64,000 bases of DNA from Salinivibrio sp. ES.052 (GCF_900141775.1 NZ_FSRI01000004.1:1-64000); one strand, 5' to 3'; positions 16,215-27,766 are shown, numbered from the stretch's first letter. The notes: a model not told the origin generated them from the sequence alone. Numbers and translations: made by a program.

Positions 16215-16240
16215 TACAGAAAATCTGACTGGATCGTCGA

Positions 16241-16630
16241 TTAACGCTTCGAGAACTGCGGGCTACGACGTGCTTTACGTAGACCCACTTTCTTACGCTC
16301 AACTTTACGCGCGTCACGAGTAACGAAGCCAGCAGCACGTAGTGCAGGGCGTAGTGACTCGTCATATTCCATTAGGGCACGAGTAATGCCGTGACGGATA
16401 GCGCCAGCTTGACCAGAGATACCACCACCAGAAACAGTGATGTATAGGTCTAGCTTCTCGTTCATTTCAACCAACTCAAGTGGCTGACGAACAACCATGC
16501 GAGCGGTTTCACGACCGAAGTAAGTTTCGAGAGAACGCTTGTTGATCTCGATGTTGCCGCTGCCCGGCTTAACGAAGACGCGAGCTGTGGAGCTTTTGCG
16601 ACGGCCGGTGCCGTAGTATTGTTCTGCCAT
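16241..16630 (-). CDS. rpsI: 30S ribosomal protein S9
   Basis: A 129-residue ribosomal protein of the small-subunit head. The N-terminal [13 protein letters not shown] and the C-terminal basic tail ending SPQFSKR, which reaches the P-site tRNA, are both present. It follows rplM by 13 bp in the usual L13-S9 operon. Confidence 0.98.
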   Translation of the reverse strand: MAEQYYGTGRRKSSTARVFVKPGSGNIEINKRSLETYFGRETARMVVRQPLELVEMNEKLDLYITVSGGGISGQAGAIRHGITRALMEYDESLRPALRAAGFVTRDARKVERKKVGLRKARRSPQFSKR

Positions 16631-16643
16631 TGCTTTATTCCTC

Positions 16644-17072
16644 TTAGATGTCTAGTACTTGCGGTTGTTGTGCCGCGTGCTTGTGCTCAGAACCTGCGTA
16701 AACTTTCAGTTTACGGTACATAGCACGACCTAGAGGACCGCGTGGCAACATACCTTTAACGGCTTTTTCAATAACCAGTTCAGGTTTTTCCGCGATCAGT
16801 TTTTCAAAGCTGATTGACTTGATGCCACCAATGTAGCCAGTGTGGCTGTAGTACATCTTGTCAGTCTTTTTGCGGCCAGTAACAGCCACCTTCTCAGCAT
16901 TAACAACAACGATGTAGTCACCGGTGTCAACATGAGGAGTGTATTCTGGCTTGTGCTTGCCACGCAGACGCGTTGCAATTTCAGTGGCCAGACGGCCCAA
17001 CGTTTTGCCTTCAGCGTCTACAACGAACCAGTCGCGTTTTACAGTTTCTGGTTTAGCAACGAAAGTTTTCAT
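16644..17072 (-). CDS. rplM: 50S ribosomal protein L13
   Basis: A 142-residue protein starting MKTFVAKPE, identical in length to E. coli L13. The ATG at 17072 is preferred over the in-frame ATG at 17102. Family signature: [27 protein letters not shown]13 represses its own operon in E. coli. Confidence 0.98.
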   Translation of the reverse strand: MKTFVAKPETVKRDWFVVDAEGKTLGRLATEIATRLRGKHKPEYTPHVDTGDYIVVVNAEKVAVTGRKKTDKMYYSHTGYIGGIKSISFEKLIAEKPELVIEKAVKGMLPRGPLGRAMYRKLKVYAGSEHKHAAQQPQVLDI

Positions 17073-17205
17073 GCTAATGATTACCCGATTAATAAGTTTC
17101 ACTTCAGGAGCCTAAGCTCCCACTGTTAAGCGTCCATACATCACCCCTTCGAGTGGTGGTACCCTCGGCCTAAGCCTTTCAACAGTAACGGTGGGTCGCG
17201 AGATT
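17073..17205 (-). promoter_or_regulatory. rplM-rpsI leader with hairpins (L13 leader candidate)
   Basis: On the minus strand the untranslated leader contains several helices: CCACCGTTACTGTT with AACAGTGG as a long-range stem, ACCACTCGAAGGGGTGAT inside it, and GGAGCTTAGGCTCC before the ribosome binding region. The layout suits an autoregulatory ribosomal leader. Similarity to the known L13 leader is judged by eye. Confidence 0.5.
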
Positions 17206-17349
17206 ATAGGGAAGAGTGGAGAAAAAATCACCTCCTTTTCGCAAAAAATTTCGGCCGTTTTTATCCACGGGTGGCGATATCTGGTTACTCTGTTGTTCGC
17301 AGACTGGCTTACGGGTAAAAACGAAGCACTTGATGATCACGCCTGTCCG

Positions 17350-18456
17350 TCATGGTCGGTGAGGTAACGCGAGATAGTCGTGGCTTTGCATCTCAATCAA
17401 ACGTGACTGACAACGCTCAAATTCAAACGCCAACCGTTCCCCTTTGTAGAGGCTGTCCATAGGAACCGCCGCTGAAATGATCAACTTCACGCTGCGCTCA
17501 TAGAACTCATCGACCAACGCGATAAACCGGCGTGCAGCATCGTCTTGCGCCCCCGACAATTGCGGCATATCGGCAATCAACACGGTGTGATAAAGCCGCG
17601 CGATCTCCATATAGTCCGTCTGACTGCGGGCGGATTGGCACAACTCGGCAAAACTAAAATGCACCACACCATCACCGTTTTCAATCGTGCGGAGCGGCCG
17701 GTTATTCACGTCAATGACATCCTCGCGAACCCCACCTTCGCCGTTGAGTTTATTGAAATACGTCTGCATGGTTGTTGTGGTTGTATCACTGAGAGGGTGA
17801 TAAAAAATCGCTGCCTGAGTGAGGGTGCGTAAACGGTAATCAACGCCCGAGTCCACATTCACCACCTCACAATGTTGCTTAATCAACGCGATGGCAGGTA
17901 AAAAACGCGCACGCTGTAATCCATTCCAATACAACTCATCAGGCACAATGTTAGATGTTGCAACCAAGGTGATCCCCCGGGCAAATAAAGCTTCCATGAG
18001 GGTGCCTAAAATCATCGCATCCGTAATATCCGACACAAAAAATTCATCAAAGCAAAGCACGCGCGTTTCTTGCGCAAATTTATCAGCAATTTGCGGTAAA
18101 GGATCGACTTCGCCATCCAGTGTTTTCAATTCTTGATGGACCCGGTGCATAAAGCGATGAAAATGCATCCGCATTTTTTTCTCAAACGGTAAGGCGTGGA
18201 AAAAGGTGTCCATTAAGTAGGTCTTTCCGCGCCCTACGCCCCCCCAAAAATACAATCCTTTGATGGGGGTAATGGTCGATGGCTCCTGTTTACGCCATGG
18301 TAGCCAGCGACGTGTTTTTGTTGGTGTTTCAACGGCGGGGCTTGCCACTAAGCGGTGGTAAAGTTCATCGAGCTTTTCTACTGCCATTCGTTGTGCTGGA
18401 TCGTCGATAAAATCGTGTTGGGTCAGATCGTTATGATAATGTTCTAATGGCGTCAT
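17350..18456 (-). CDS. zapE: Cell division protein ZapE (AFG1-like ATPase)
   Basis: An AFG1-family P-loop ATPase of 368 residues that affects Z-ring stability in E. coli. Walker A is GGVGRGKTYLMD, Walker B is VLCFDEFFV, and sensor-like motifs are LVATSNIVPDELY and LVDEFYERS. It lies beside zapG on the opposite strand, as in other Vibrionaceae and enterobacteria. Confidence 0.93.
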   Translation of the reverse strand: MTPLEHYHNDLTQHDFIDDPAQRMAVEKLDELYHRLVASPAVETPTKTRRWLPWRKQEPSTITPIKGLYFWGGVGRGKTYLMDTFFHALPFEKKMRMHFHRFMHRVHQELKTLDGEVDPLPQIADKFAQETRVLCFDEFFVSDITDAMILGTLMEALFARGITLVATSNIVPDELYWNGLQRARFLPAIALIKQHCEVVNVDSGVDYRLRTLTQAAIFYHPLSDTTTTTMQTYFNKLNGEGGVREDVIDVNNRPLRTIENGDGVVHFSFAELCQSARSQTDYMEIARLYHTVLIADMPQLSGAQDDAARRFIALVDEFYERSVKLIISAAVPMDSLYKGERLAFEFERCQSRLIEMQSHDYLALPHRP

Positions 18457-18697
18457 TCCTTGAAGGCCTCACTGGTTATCGCCTAGGCCCGCATAGTAAC
18501 ACGCAACCGAAAAAGAGGAATACGCAAGCGCGGCAGTACCACGTCTACGTCTGGACATGTATAGTAAATAGTCATTCATTCTTGCTGAGCAAAAGGTGGA
18601 TGTACGATATGATAAGTAGGCAAGTGTTTTTATTTGTCTCGACTGACCGCTCTAATGATAACGGTGGTGAGTCAACGAGTGACCACAAGGAGCAGTT

Positions 18698-19105
18698 ATG
18701 GCCTGGATTAATAGCCTGATCTTTCTCGTCATCGGTATCGCGGTGGGTTTTCTGATTGCCCGCATGACGACACGCGATCTCAAACAACAAAAGAACATGA
18801 AAAGGGAGCTGGAAAAGTCACGTTACGAGCTGGAGCAATATCGCCAAGAGCTTGTGGATCACTTTGCCCAAAGCGCTGAGCTACTCGATACATTATCGAA
18901 AGACTACAGCAAGCTATACCAGCATATGGCGAAGACATCTTCGGATTTGATGCCGAATTTACCCGATCAAGACAACCCATTTGCGAAACGATTGGGAAAA
19001 ATTACAGAAGTGAAAAAAGAGGGAGCCTCAAGCAACCCTCCTAGAGATTATGCTGGCAGTGGTTCTGGTTTGCTAAAGGGTGAAGAAAGCGCCCGCGCCC
19101 GCTGA
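18698..19105 (+). CDS. zapG: Z-ring associated protein ZapG (YhcB, DUF1043)
   Basis: A 135-residue inner-membrane protein. One N-terminal membrane segment (SLIFLVIGIAVGFLIARM) is followed by a coiled coil (residues about 27-75) and a disordered C-terminus. YhcB/ZapG links envelope growth and division in E. coli. The ATG has an AAGGAG site nearby. Confidence 0.92.
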   Translation: MAWINSLIFLVIGIAVGFLIARMTTRDLKQQKNMKRELEKSRYELEQYRQELVDHFAQSAELLDTLSKDYSKLYQHMAKTSSDLMPNLPDQDNPFAKRLGKITEVKKEGASSNPPRDYAGSGSGLLKGEESARAR

Positions 19106-19172
19106 TCAAGGATTGAACTTTTTTATATTGCCCCCACTCTCACCTCATACCTCGACAACCGGAGTGTGAGTT

Positions 19173-20540
19173 ATGATGAAGAAATCTTTACTAGCGATTA
19201 GCGTTGCCGCGCTGACTCTTGGCGCGGCCTTTTCGCCTCTTCCTAGCTACGCTGCCCTGCCCCAGACCGTCAGTGGTGAAGCCATGCCCAGCTTGGCCCC
19301 CATGTTAGAAAACGTCTCGCCGGCAGTAGTCAGTATCGCCGTAGAAGGGAACAAGGTCTCCAAACAACGGATTCCCGAAGCCTTTCGTTTTTTCTTTGGT
19401 CCCAACGCCCCGTCTGAACAAGTCCAAGAGCGTCCCTTTCGTGGGTTAGGCTCAGGGGTCATTATTGATGCCGATAAAGGCTATATCGTGACTAACCATC
19501 ATGTGATTGATGATGCCGACCAAATTCGCGTGCAACTCAAGGACGGCCGTGAGTATGACGCCACTCTTATTGGCAGTGACGAAATGTCTGATATCGCCCT
19601 ACTTCAGGTAGATGAAAATGCCAATAATCTGACCGAAATTCCCCTCGCCGATTCTGACGACTTGCGTGTCGGTGATTTCGCGGTCGCGATTGGTAATCCG
19701 TTCGGGCTGGGACAAACCGTCACATCAGGGATCATCTCAGCACTCGGGCGCAGTGGTTTGAATCTGGAAAACTTTGAGAACTTTATTCAAACCGATGCGG
19801 CAATCAACAGTGGTAACTCAGGCGGTGCCTTGGTTAACCTCAATGGTGAGTTGATGGGGATCAATACCGCCATTCTGGGTCCTAACGGCGGTAATGTAGG
19901 GATTGGGTTTGCGATCCCAGTGAATATGACGAAAAGCCTCGTCGATCAGATTATCGAGTATGGCTCAGTGCGACGCGGTATGCTCGGCGTCACCGGGCGC
20001 GAGCTCACCTCCGAGTTAGCTGATGCCTTTGGCTTATCTACCCAACATGGTGCCTTTGTCAGCCAGGTGATGTCCGAGTCGGCCGCCGAAGAAGCAGGCC
20101 TCGAGGCGGGCGATATTATCGTATCAGTCAACGGCAAGAGTATTCGTAGCTTCGGGGAGTTGCGGGCCAAAATCGCTACTTTAGGCGCAGGCAAAGAAGT
20201 GATGCTGGGGGTGATCCGTGATGGTGAAAACCTGACAATGAAAACCACCCTGAAAGAAGCCAGCCAGACGCAAACCAAAGCGGATAACTTGCACAAAGCC
20301 TTGGCTGGTGCTGAGTTGAAAAACCATGACACTGAGCCGGCGGGTGTCGAAGTATCTGCCATTGAAGAAGGCTCTTTGGCCGCGCGTTATGGCCTGCGTG
20401 AGGGCGATGTGATTGTTGGTGTCAACCGGCATAAAATCGACAACCTCGGTGATTTGCGCAAACTACTCGAAGACAAACCCAGTGTGCTCGCGCTGAATAT
20501 TGTCCGCGATAACGGCTCACTTTACCTCGTGATCCGATAA
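19173..20540 (+). CDS. degQ: Periplasmic serine endoprotease DegQ
   Basis: HtrA-family protease/chaperone of the periplasm. It has a signal peptide ending near SYA, the catalytic triad H110 (TNHHV), D140 (SDIAL) and S216 (GNSGGA), and two PDZ domains from about residue 255 and 360. The start is either of two adjacent ATG codons. Two PDZ domains and tandem placement with degS favour DegQ over DegP. Confidence 0.93.
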   Translation: MMKKSLLAISVAALTLGAAFSPLPSYAALPQTVSGEAMPSLAPMLENVSPAVVSIAVEGNKVSKQRIPEAFRFFFGPNAPSEQVQERPFRGLGSGVIIDADKGYIVTNHHVIDDADQIRVQLKDGREYDATLIGSDEMSDIALLQVDENANNLTEIPLADSDDLRVGDFAVAIGNPFGLGQTVTSGIISALGRSGLNLENFENFIQTDAAINSGNSGGALVNLNGELMGINTAILGPNGGNVGIGFAIPVNMTKSLVDQIIEYGSVRRGMLGVTGRELTSELADAFGLSTQHGAFVSQVMSESAAEEAGLEAGDIIVSVNGKSIRSFGELRAKIATLGAGKEVMLGVIRDGENLTMKTTLKEASQTQTKADNLHKALAGAELKNHDTEPAGVEVSAIEEGSLAARYGLREGDVIVGVNRHKIDNLGDLRKLLEDKPSVLALNIVRDNGSLYLVIR

Positions 20541-20577
20541 TCCGTGATTCCATAATGGCCATACCGGCACGATAGTC

Positions 20578-20612
20578 TCAATGCCTGCCACTCACTCGGC
20601 AGGCATTTTTAT
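20578..20612 (+). terminator. degQ terminator
   Basis: The stem ATGCCTGCC/GGCAGGCAT is followed by TTTTTAT. Confidence 0.85.
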
Positions 20613-20700
20613 ATGTCTTCAGCGGTGATGATTTCCACAACCCTGCCTCACAATGCTATTCTCTAGCTCCGCTTCGTTTTGCTTTAGGATGGCATTATTT

Positions 20701-21771
20701 ATGCTGGCTTTACTCGTTCGTTCCGTGATTATCGGCCTTGTCACTGCCGCCTTGCTCTTGGTGGCTGTTCCAGATTTGCGTTCAGGCCTGCTGTCGGATC
20801 TTTCTTTTGCCGAAAACGGAGATGAAAGCCCTGCCGAATTAGTGTCATTCAGTTATGCGGTCAAGCGAGCGTCGCCCGCTGTGGTGAATATCTATACCCG
20901 TAATTATACTGGGAATGATAGATTGGAGTTAAATACCCAAGGGTTAGGGTCGGGCGTAATCATGAGCGCCAAGGGCTACATTGTCACCAATTACCATGTC
21001 GTCGCCGAAGCGGACCAAGTTATTGTCGCCCTGCAAGATGGACGTATCTTTACGGCACAGATGGTCGGCAAAGATCAACGTACTGACTTGGCAGTGATTA
21101 AGATCCAAGCAGAAAACCTTCCGGTTATCCCAGTCAACAAGGGTTATCAGCCCACGGTTGGTGATACAGTGCTGGCTATCGGTAACCCATATAATTTAGG
21201 GCAAACGACCACCTATGGCATCATCTCAGCGACCGGCCGGACAGGCATGAGCTTTTATGGTCGCCAGGATTTTTTGCAAACTGATGCCGCCATTAACCGT
21301 GGTAACTCTGGCGGGGCTTTAGTGAATAGTCGTGGCGAATTGGTCGGAATCAATACGGCATCGTTCCAACAAGCGACGGATCTTGAAACGTATGGCATCT
21401 CGTTTGCTATTCCTTACCGTTTAACCGAGAAAATCATGAATAAGCTGATCGCTGACGGCCGAGTGATCCGTGGCTATATTGGTATTGATGGCCGTGATGT
21501 AAACCCGGTGATGGCTCGTCTATTAGACACCGAACAACAGCGCGGTGTCATGGTCGCCAGCCTTGATGAAGATGGTCCTGCAGAAAAGGCAGGGATCCAA
21601 CCTCAAGACCTGATTATTCAAATTAACGATCAACCGGTACGCGGTGCACGCAGTGCCATGGATATGGTCACTGATACCCGTCCAGGCTCAACGCTGGACA
21701 TTACGCTGATCAGAAACGGAGAAACACTGACTTTACCGGTCAAGGTTGGCAATGAGCCTCAGCAACGCTAG
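20701..21771 (+). CDS. degS: Outer-membrane-stress sensor protease DegS
   Basis: Membrane-anchored HtrA protease that cuts RseA to release sigma-E when misfolded porins bind its PDZ domain. The ATG at 20701 gives 356 residues, like E. coli (355), and starts MLALLVRSVIIGL, the signal anchor. An AGGA lies eleven bases upstream. The triad is H99, D129 and S203 and there is one PDZ domain (from about residue 250). In-frame ATGs at 20653 and 20689 are less likely. Confidence 0.93.
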   Translation: MLALLVRSVIIGLVTAALLLVAVPDLRSGLLSDLSFAENGDESPAELVSFSYAVKRASPAVVNIYTRNYTGNDRLELNTQGLGSGVIMSAKGYIVTNYHVVAEADQVIVALQDGRIFTAQMVGKDQRTDLAVIKIQAENLPVIPVNKGYQPTVGDTVLAIGNPYNLGQTTTYGIISATGRTGMSFYGRQDFLQTDAAINRGNSGGALVNSRGELVGINTASFQQATDLETYGISFAIPYRLTEKIMNKLIADGRVIRGYIGIDGRDVNPVMARLLDTEQQRGVMVASLDEDGPAEKAGIQPQDLIIQINDQPVRGARSAMDMVTDTRPGSTLDITLIRNGETLTLPVKVGNEPQQR

Positions 21772-21813
21772 CAATATTGCGCCTGGCGCTTTGTGACCCG
21801 ACCAACCAACAAA

Positions 21814-21843
21814 TAAAAAACGCCAGCATCAGGATGCTGGCGT
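21814..21843 (-). terminator. Terminator of the mla-ibaG-murA operon
   Basis: The stem CGCCAGCATC/GATGCTGGCG is followed on the minus strand by TTTTTTATTTG. It lies between the convergent degS and murA genes; on the plus strand it lacks a T-run. Confidence 0.82.
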
Positions 21844-21870
21844 GCTCGTCGGACGTACTTCGGCTAAACG

Positions 21871-23142
<1,272 letters not shown>

Positions 23143-23397
23143 TTACAACTGCATCAGCTTTTTATCGCGCGCCCATTCAGTTGGCGTCATCGCTTTAATA
23201 CTGACTGCATGAATATCGTTACGCGCAATATGCTCCGTCAACGGACCATAAATGGTTTGTTGCTTTTTTACGCGTGACATACCGTCAAACATCTCTGCTA
23301 CGGCAATCACCTCAAAGTGGCTGCCGTCGCCTTTTACGTGCAGCTCGTCCACTGACAAAGCGGCCTCTAAAATGGCTTTAACTTCGCTTGCTTCCAC
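23143..23397 (-). CDS. ibaG: BolA family iron-sulfur metabolism protein IbaG
   Basis: An 84-residue BolA-like protein (YrbA). The family pattern [20 protein letters not shown] and the invariant histidine near [10 protein letters not shown] are present. IbaG partners with monothiol glutaredoxin in Fe-S handling. Spacing to murA is 9 bp. Confidence 0.93.
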   Translation of the reverse strand: MEASEVKAILEAALSVDELHVKGDGSHFEVIAVAEMFDGMSRVKKQQTIYGPLTEHIARNDIHAVSIKAMTPTEWARDKKLMQL

Positions 23398-23399
23398 GT

Positions 23400-23714
23400 C
23401 TAAACCCCTTGTTGATGCTCAGCATCGTCTAAAAATGTGTCTAAATTGCTCAGCGTTAGCAACAGATTGAGTTGCTCAGGTACCCCTTGATAGCGCACAT
23501 GTTGTCCATTTTCACGCAGTGTCTTATCAAGGTGTAGCAGCATGGCCATGCCCGCAGAATCCACACGTGACAAGGCACTTAAATCTAGGTTCAAGGCCTT
23601 ATCGGCCGGGATCCACTGGTGACGCTGGCGCCAAAAGGCAGGCACTGTGTCACGATCCAAGCGTCCTGACAAGTGATAGTGCTGCCCACCGCTAGCCGTC
23701 AAGTTGACACTCAT
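23400..23714 (-). CDS. mlaB: Phospholipid transport protein MlaB (STAS domain)
   Basis: A 104-residue cytoplasmic STAS protein that binds MlaF and stabilises the MlaFEDB transporter. The motif [16 protein letters not shown] is the STAS phosphorylation-site-like loop. Its start overlaps the mlaC stop. Confidence 0.9.
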   Translation of the reverse strand: MSVNLTASGGQHYHLSGRLDRDTVPAFWRQRHQWIPADKALNLDLSALSRVDSAGMAMLLHLDKTLRENGQHVRYQGVPEQLNLLLTLSNLDTFLDDAEHQQGV

Positions 23715-24385
23715 GACGCATCCTGCTTTTGCTTATCTTCACGACGTATCGGTCGTTGAGAGAGCTCTTCTAACTGCGCTATCACCGAATCTATCCCATC
23801 ACGACGAAGAGGCGTTTTCCATTCTGACTGCTTGGACTGGATCATACTCACTCCTTCAGCCGTCACGTCATAGGCTTGCCAATTTCCTGTCCGAGTATTT
23901 TTACGTAAGCTAAAATCCAGGCGAATAGGCGGGCGTGAGGGATCAGTAATGTCCACCCGTACTTTGACAATCTTATCGTCAGGGTCAATCGGCTTATTCT
24001 TCTGAACGTCGACCTTTTGATTGTCGTACTCGATCAATATTTGCGCATAAGAGGCAATCATGTACTCAGTAAATGCCTCCGTAAACGCATCACGCTGCTC
24101 AGGCGTCGCCTTGCGGTAATGCTGTGCCCCTAAAACCAAAGAGGCCGCATAGCGCGTATGGATGTAGGGTAAAAGTTCGTCTTTTACGACATCACGTAAT
24201 AAATCCGGATCGGCGCGAAACAGGGTGCGATCTTTGCGTAAACGCGAAAATGTGTTGGCTGCCACTTGCTCAATAAGCTGATAAGGGTTGGATTGGTCTA
24301 CCGGCTCACTCGCCTGCACGACCTGTCCAATGCTCCCTACTAGCAGGCTTAATGCGGCGCCCAGTGCTATCAGTGTCTTTTTCAT
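23711..24385 (-). CDS. mlaC: Periplasmic phospholipid-binding protein MlaC
   Basis: Carries phospholipid between the outer-membrane MlaA complex and inner-membrane MlaFEDB. It has a signal peptide (residues 1-25, ending VVQA) and the family core LVLGAQHYRKATPEQRDAFTEAF. The 224 residues are slightly longer than E. coli MlaC because of a charged tail. Confidence 0.94.
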   Translation of the reverse strand: MKKTLIALGAALSLLVGSIGQVVQASEPVDQSNPYQLIEQVAANTFSRLRKDRTLFRADPDLLRDVVKDELLPYIHTRYAASLVLGAQHYRKATPEQRDAFTEAFTEYMIASYAQILIEYDNQKVDVQKNKPIDPDDKIVKVRVDITDPSRPPIRLDFSLRKNTRTGNWQAYDVTAEGVSMIQSKQSEWKTPLRRDGIDSVIAQLEELSQRPIRREDKQKQDAS

Positions 24386-24390
24386 CCTGT

Positions 24391-24870
24391 TTACTCCTTG
24401 TCACCCACACTGTAGAGAAACTGACCAATCAGATCTTCCAAGACTAAGGCAGACTTGGTGTCCTGGATTTTTTCGCCTGCTTGCAAATATCCGATCCCCA
24501 AGGCTTCATCAACGAACCCTGGGGTAATGCCGATATACTGCTCGCCCAATAAGCCTGCCGTGTAAATTGACGCAGAACTTGATTCAGGGAACTGGCCGGC
24601 CTCTTCGCTGATTTGCAAGGTTACTTGTGGCACATAGGTGTCCGGATTGAGCGAAATATCCGCAACCTGACCGACGGTCACCCCACCGACTTTCACCGGT
24701 GAACGCACTTTTAGGCCACCAATATTGTCGAATTCCGCGGTAAGCGTATAGGTATCTGCCCGTCCCCAACGCTGAACATCGGCCACTTGAAACGCGAGTG
24801 CTAATAAGGCTGCGATACCAGCAATCACAAAGCAGCCTACCCAAAATTCTGTTTTACGACTCTGTTGCAT
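24391..24870 (-). CDS. mlaD: Phospholipid transporter substrate-binding protein MlaD
   Basis: MCE-domain protein that forms a hexamer on MlaE. An N-terminal membrane anchor (FWVGCFVIAGIAALLALAF) is followed by the MCE domain (FDNIGGLKVRSPVKVGGVTVG) and a C-terminal helix. It lies 2 bp from mlaE. Confidence 0.95.
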   Translation of the reverse strand: MQQSRKTEFWVGCFVIAGIAALLALAFQVADVQRWGRADTYTLTAEFDNIGGLKVRSPVKVGGVTVGQVADISLNPDTYVPQVTLQISEEAGQFPESSSASIYTAGLLGEQYIGITPGFVDEALGIGYLQAGEKIQDTKSALVLEDLIGQFLYSVGDKE

Positions 24871-24872
24871 AA

Positions 24873-25655
24873 TTAATTCCCAAACATGAGTGCAGTAAGG
24901 ACAAAGTCTAAGCCGAGAACGGCTAACGATGAATGTACCACAGTACGTGTGGTCGCGCGGCTGATCCCTTCCGATGTCGGAGTGGCATCATAGCCGTTAA
25001 AAAGCGCAATCCAGGTCACAGCCACCGCAAACACCACACTTTTGATCAGTGCGTTGCCCACGTCATAGCCCAGATCGACCGATGCTTGCATCACCGACCA
25101 AAAGCTGCCGTGGTCAATGCCTTTCCAGTCGACGCCGACCAATTCGCCGCCCCAAATGCCCACCAGCATAAAAATTACCGCTAACAGTGGCATCGCAATC
25201 ACGCCCGCCCAAAAGCGCGGTGCAATCACCCGTCGCAGCGGATCCACCGCCATCATCTCTAAGCTTGATAGCTGCTCAGTGGCTTTCATCAAGCCGATTT
25301 CCGCCGTCAGTGCTGACCCAGCTCGTCCTGCGAAAAGCAGTGCTGTTACCACGGGACCCAGTTCGCGCAGTAGTGAGAGCGCCACCATTTGTCCCAGGCT
25401 GGTCTCCGCACCAAAATCGGACAATACCAGGTAGCCTTGCAGGCTTAGTACCATGCCGATGAACAAACCCGATACAATGATAATAGCGAGCGAACGCACA
25501 CCAACAGAATAGAGTTGCTTGATAAGCAGCGGAAAGGTTTTGCTCGGCTGAGGGCGGCCAATCAGAGCACCTGTCATCACAAAAGTGGCTCGGCCCATCG
25601 ATTCGGCCACACTCATTGCACGGCGGCCAACATCGGCTATCTGTGTTTTGATCAC
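24873..25655 (-). CDS. mlaE: Phospholipid transporter permease MlaE
   Basis: A 260-residue permease with about five membrane helices and the family motif [27 protein letters not shown]. It forms the core of the MlaFEDB transporter and overlaps mlaF by four bases. Confidence 0.95.
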   Translation of the reverse strand: MIKTQIADVGRRAMSVAESMGRATFVMTGALIGRPQPSKTFPLLIKQLYSVGVRSLAIIIVSGLFIGMVLSLQGYLVLSDFGAETSLGQMVALSLLRELGPVVTALLFAGRAGSALTAEIGLMKATEQLSSLEMMAVDPLRRVIAPRFWAGVIAMPLLAVIFMLVGIWGGELVGVDWKGIDHGSFWSVMQASVDLGYDVGNALIKSVVFAVAVTWIALFNGYDATPTSEGISRATTRTVVHSSLAVLGLDFVLTALMFGN

Positions 25656-26449
25656 CGGAAAATCTCCTGCTTTAACTCACCCGCGGGATAACGAAAAGGC
25701 ACGGGACCATCAGCCTGCCCGTCTAAGAATTGCGTTACCCAAGGATCGGGGTTATCCCGCAATGACTGAGGAGAACCACTGGCAATAATGCGGCTATCCG
25801 CTAATAGATACACTTTGTCAGCAATACTCATGACTTCTGGTACATCATGAGATACCACGACACAAGTTAGGCCTAGGGCTTGGTTGAGCTGACGAATCAA
25901 GGTGACAAGCACCCCCATGGTGATGGGATCTTGCCCCACAAAAGGCTCATCAAATAGGATCAGTTCTGGGTCTAATGCAATGGAACGGGCTAGTGCGGCT
26001 CGACGCGCCATGCCACCCGATAAATTACTCGGCATTAATGCTGCCGCTCCCCGCAGGCCCACCGCTTCCAGTTTCAACATAACAATGGTGTGGATCAGAG
26101 ATTCATCCAGTTCAGTGTGCTCACGCAACGGAAAGGCGACATTGTCGAACACCGACATATCAGTGAACAGCGCACCCGATTGAAATAACATGCTCATGCG
26201 CTGACGCACATCAAATAACTGACGACGGCCTAACGAGGGAATAGAATGACCATCAAACACAATGTCGCCCGCATCCGGCTTAAGCTGACCGGCAATCAGA
26301 CGCAGTAATGTGGTTTTACCAATCCCTGACGGCCCCATAATGGCGGTGATCTCCCCGCGAGGCACCTGCAAATCAATATGGTCAAAAATGCATTGGTTGC
26401 CCCGTGAGAATGTCATCCCATTGATATCTATTAGGCTCTGTGCTGCCAT
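25652..26449 (-). CDS. mlaF: Phospholipid transporter ATP-binding protein MlaF
   Basis: ABC ATPase with Walker [12 protein letters not shown], signature LSGGMARR and Walker B LILFDEPF. The 265 residues match the family, with the C-terminal extension that contacts MlaB. First gene of the operon. Confidence 0.95.
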   Translation of the reverse strand: MAAQSLIDINGMTFSRGNQCIFDHIDLQVPRGEITAIMGPSGIGKTTLLRLIAGQLKPDAGDIVFDGHSIPSLGRRQLFDVRQRMSMLFQSGALFTDMSVFDNVAFPLREHTELDESLIHTIVMLKLEAVGLRGAAALMPSNLSGGMARRAALARSIALDPELILFDEPFVGQDPITMGVLVTLIRQLNQALGLTCVVVSHDVPEVMSIADKVYLLADSRIIASGSPQSLRDNPDPWVTQFLDGQADGPVPFRYPAGELKQEIFR

Positions 26450-26491
26450 GGCCGCATCTCATGGTTGGAAAGGAACGAAATTAAGTGGCTG

Positions 26492-26520
26492 ATAATAAGG
26501 CGTCCCCCACCCTAACACAA
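26492..26520 (-). promoter_or_regulatory. Candidate promoter of the mla-murA operon
   Basis: On the minus strand TTGTGT and TATTAT are separated by 17 bp, about 45 bp before mlaF. The rest of 26450-26791 is the divergent spacer to yrbG; I see no other gene there. Confidence 0.5.
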
Positions 26521-26791
26521 GCCACGCCGCATCACGGGCCCAACAGGACGTGACTTACCCCTGATAATAGCAGCTCATGCTTTCCTTGCTATTCGCATGT
26601 TAGCGCGTAGAAGCCGATGATATTTATGCTAGAACGCGTCACTAGCAGAAAAAGTGCCACTGTGTTCGCGTTGATGGGTGAAATGCCAGGTTTCATCACC
26701 AAAGACGGGGCTTTTCGCTTCACATTTACCCCATTAGCCGTCAGAATTGCACCTCATTTGTACCGAATTAAAAACGCAAAGGATAGGTGTC

Positions 26792-27754
26792 ATGGTTATA
26801 GCGGTTGCCATACTCATAGTTGGACTCGTCGTGCTGGTGTGGAGTGCAGACCGACTGGTGTTCGGAGCGGCAGCGATCGCGAAAAACTACGGTGTTTCTC
26901 CTTTAGTGATCGGAATGACCATTTTGGCTATGGGCTCGTCGGCACCCGAGATGATGGTTTCAGCCAACGCCGCCCTGGCGGACAAAACGGACACTGCCGT
27001 GGGCAACGTGCTGGGATCGAACATCGCCAATATCGCGTTGATTCTTGGTTTTACCGCACTGATCAAGCCACTGTCTATCGGCTCTACCATTATCCGGCGT
27101 GAACTTCCCTTGATGCTAGGAGTCACCGTGCTCGCGGGAGCACTGCTTTGGAACAGTCACCTTGGCTTTTTCGAAGGGGTTGGGCTCATCACGCTCTTCG
27201 TCATCTTTATTTTAATGATGATCAAGATTGGTAAAGACTCGGGTGGCACCGATCCTGTGCTGGCCGACCAGCAGTCGGATATCCCGAATGATGTCAGTAA
27301 CCTGAAAGCCACTATGTGGATCCTCGTCGGCTTACCCTTACTGTTACTGTCCTCAGATCAGGTGGTCGATTCGGCAGTGACGATCGCGCAATACTTTGGC
27401 ATGAGTGATCTGGTGATTGGCTTGACCATCATCGCGATTGGTACCAGCTTGCCGGAGCTGGCCGCGTCGATTGCTGGGGTGATGAAAGGCGAAGATGACT
27501 TGGCCGTCGGGAATATCATCGGCTCAAACGTCTTCAACATCTTGGCGGTAATGGCCATTCCCGGGTTACTTAACCCTTCGGCGATCAGCGAATATGCGAT
27601 GAGCCGTGATTATTATATTATGTTGGTGCTTTCTATCATGTTGTTGGTCTTTGCGCTGGGCAAGTCACGCAGTATCAATCGTATCGAAGGCGCCGTTTTC
27701 CTACTTTGTTATATCGGCTATCAGGGCTACCTATTTGTCAACGCGGCAGCCTAA
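26792..27754 (+). CDS. yrbG: Sodium/calcium antiporter YrbG
   Basis: K-dependent Na/Ca-exchanger-like inner-membrane protein. The two family repeats carry GMTILAMGSSAPEMMVS and GLTIIAIGTSLPELAAS, each with the acidic ion-binding residue, and about ten membrane helices. The ATG at 26792 (320 residues) is chosen over the in-frame upstream one. It heads the yrbG-kdsD-kdsC-lptCAB run. Confidence 0.92.
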   Translation: MVIAVAILIVGLVVLVWSADRLVFGAAAIAKNYGVSPLVIGMTILAMGSSAPEMMVSANAALADKTDTAVGNVLGSNIANIALILGFTALIKPLSIGSTIIRRELPLMLGVTVLAGALLWNSHLGFFEGVGLITLFVIFILMMIKIGKDSGGTDPVLADQQSDIPNDVSNLKATMWILVGLPLLLLSSDQVVDSAVTIAQYFGMSDLVIGLTIIAIGTSLPELAASIAGVMKGEDDLAVGNIIGSNVFNILAVMAIPGLLNPSAISEYAMSRDYYIMLVLSIMLLVFALGKSRSINRIEGAVFLLCYIGYQGYLFVNAAA

Positions 27755-27766
27755 ACGGACACGACT

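Noticed and set aside
26617-27102. Open frame of 161 codons overlapping the start of yrbG
   Set aside because: It overlaps yrbG in another frame, lacks a good ribosome binding site, and its peptide has no domain character; the yrbG frame has a clear exchanger signature.
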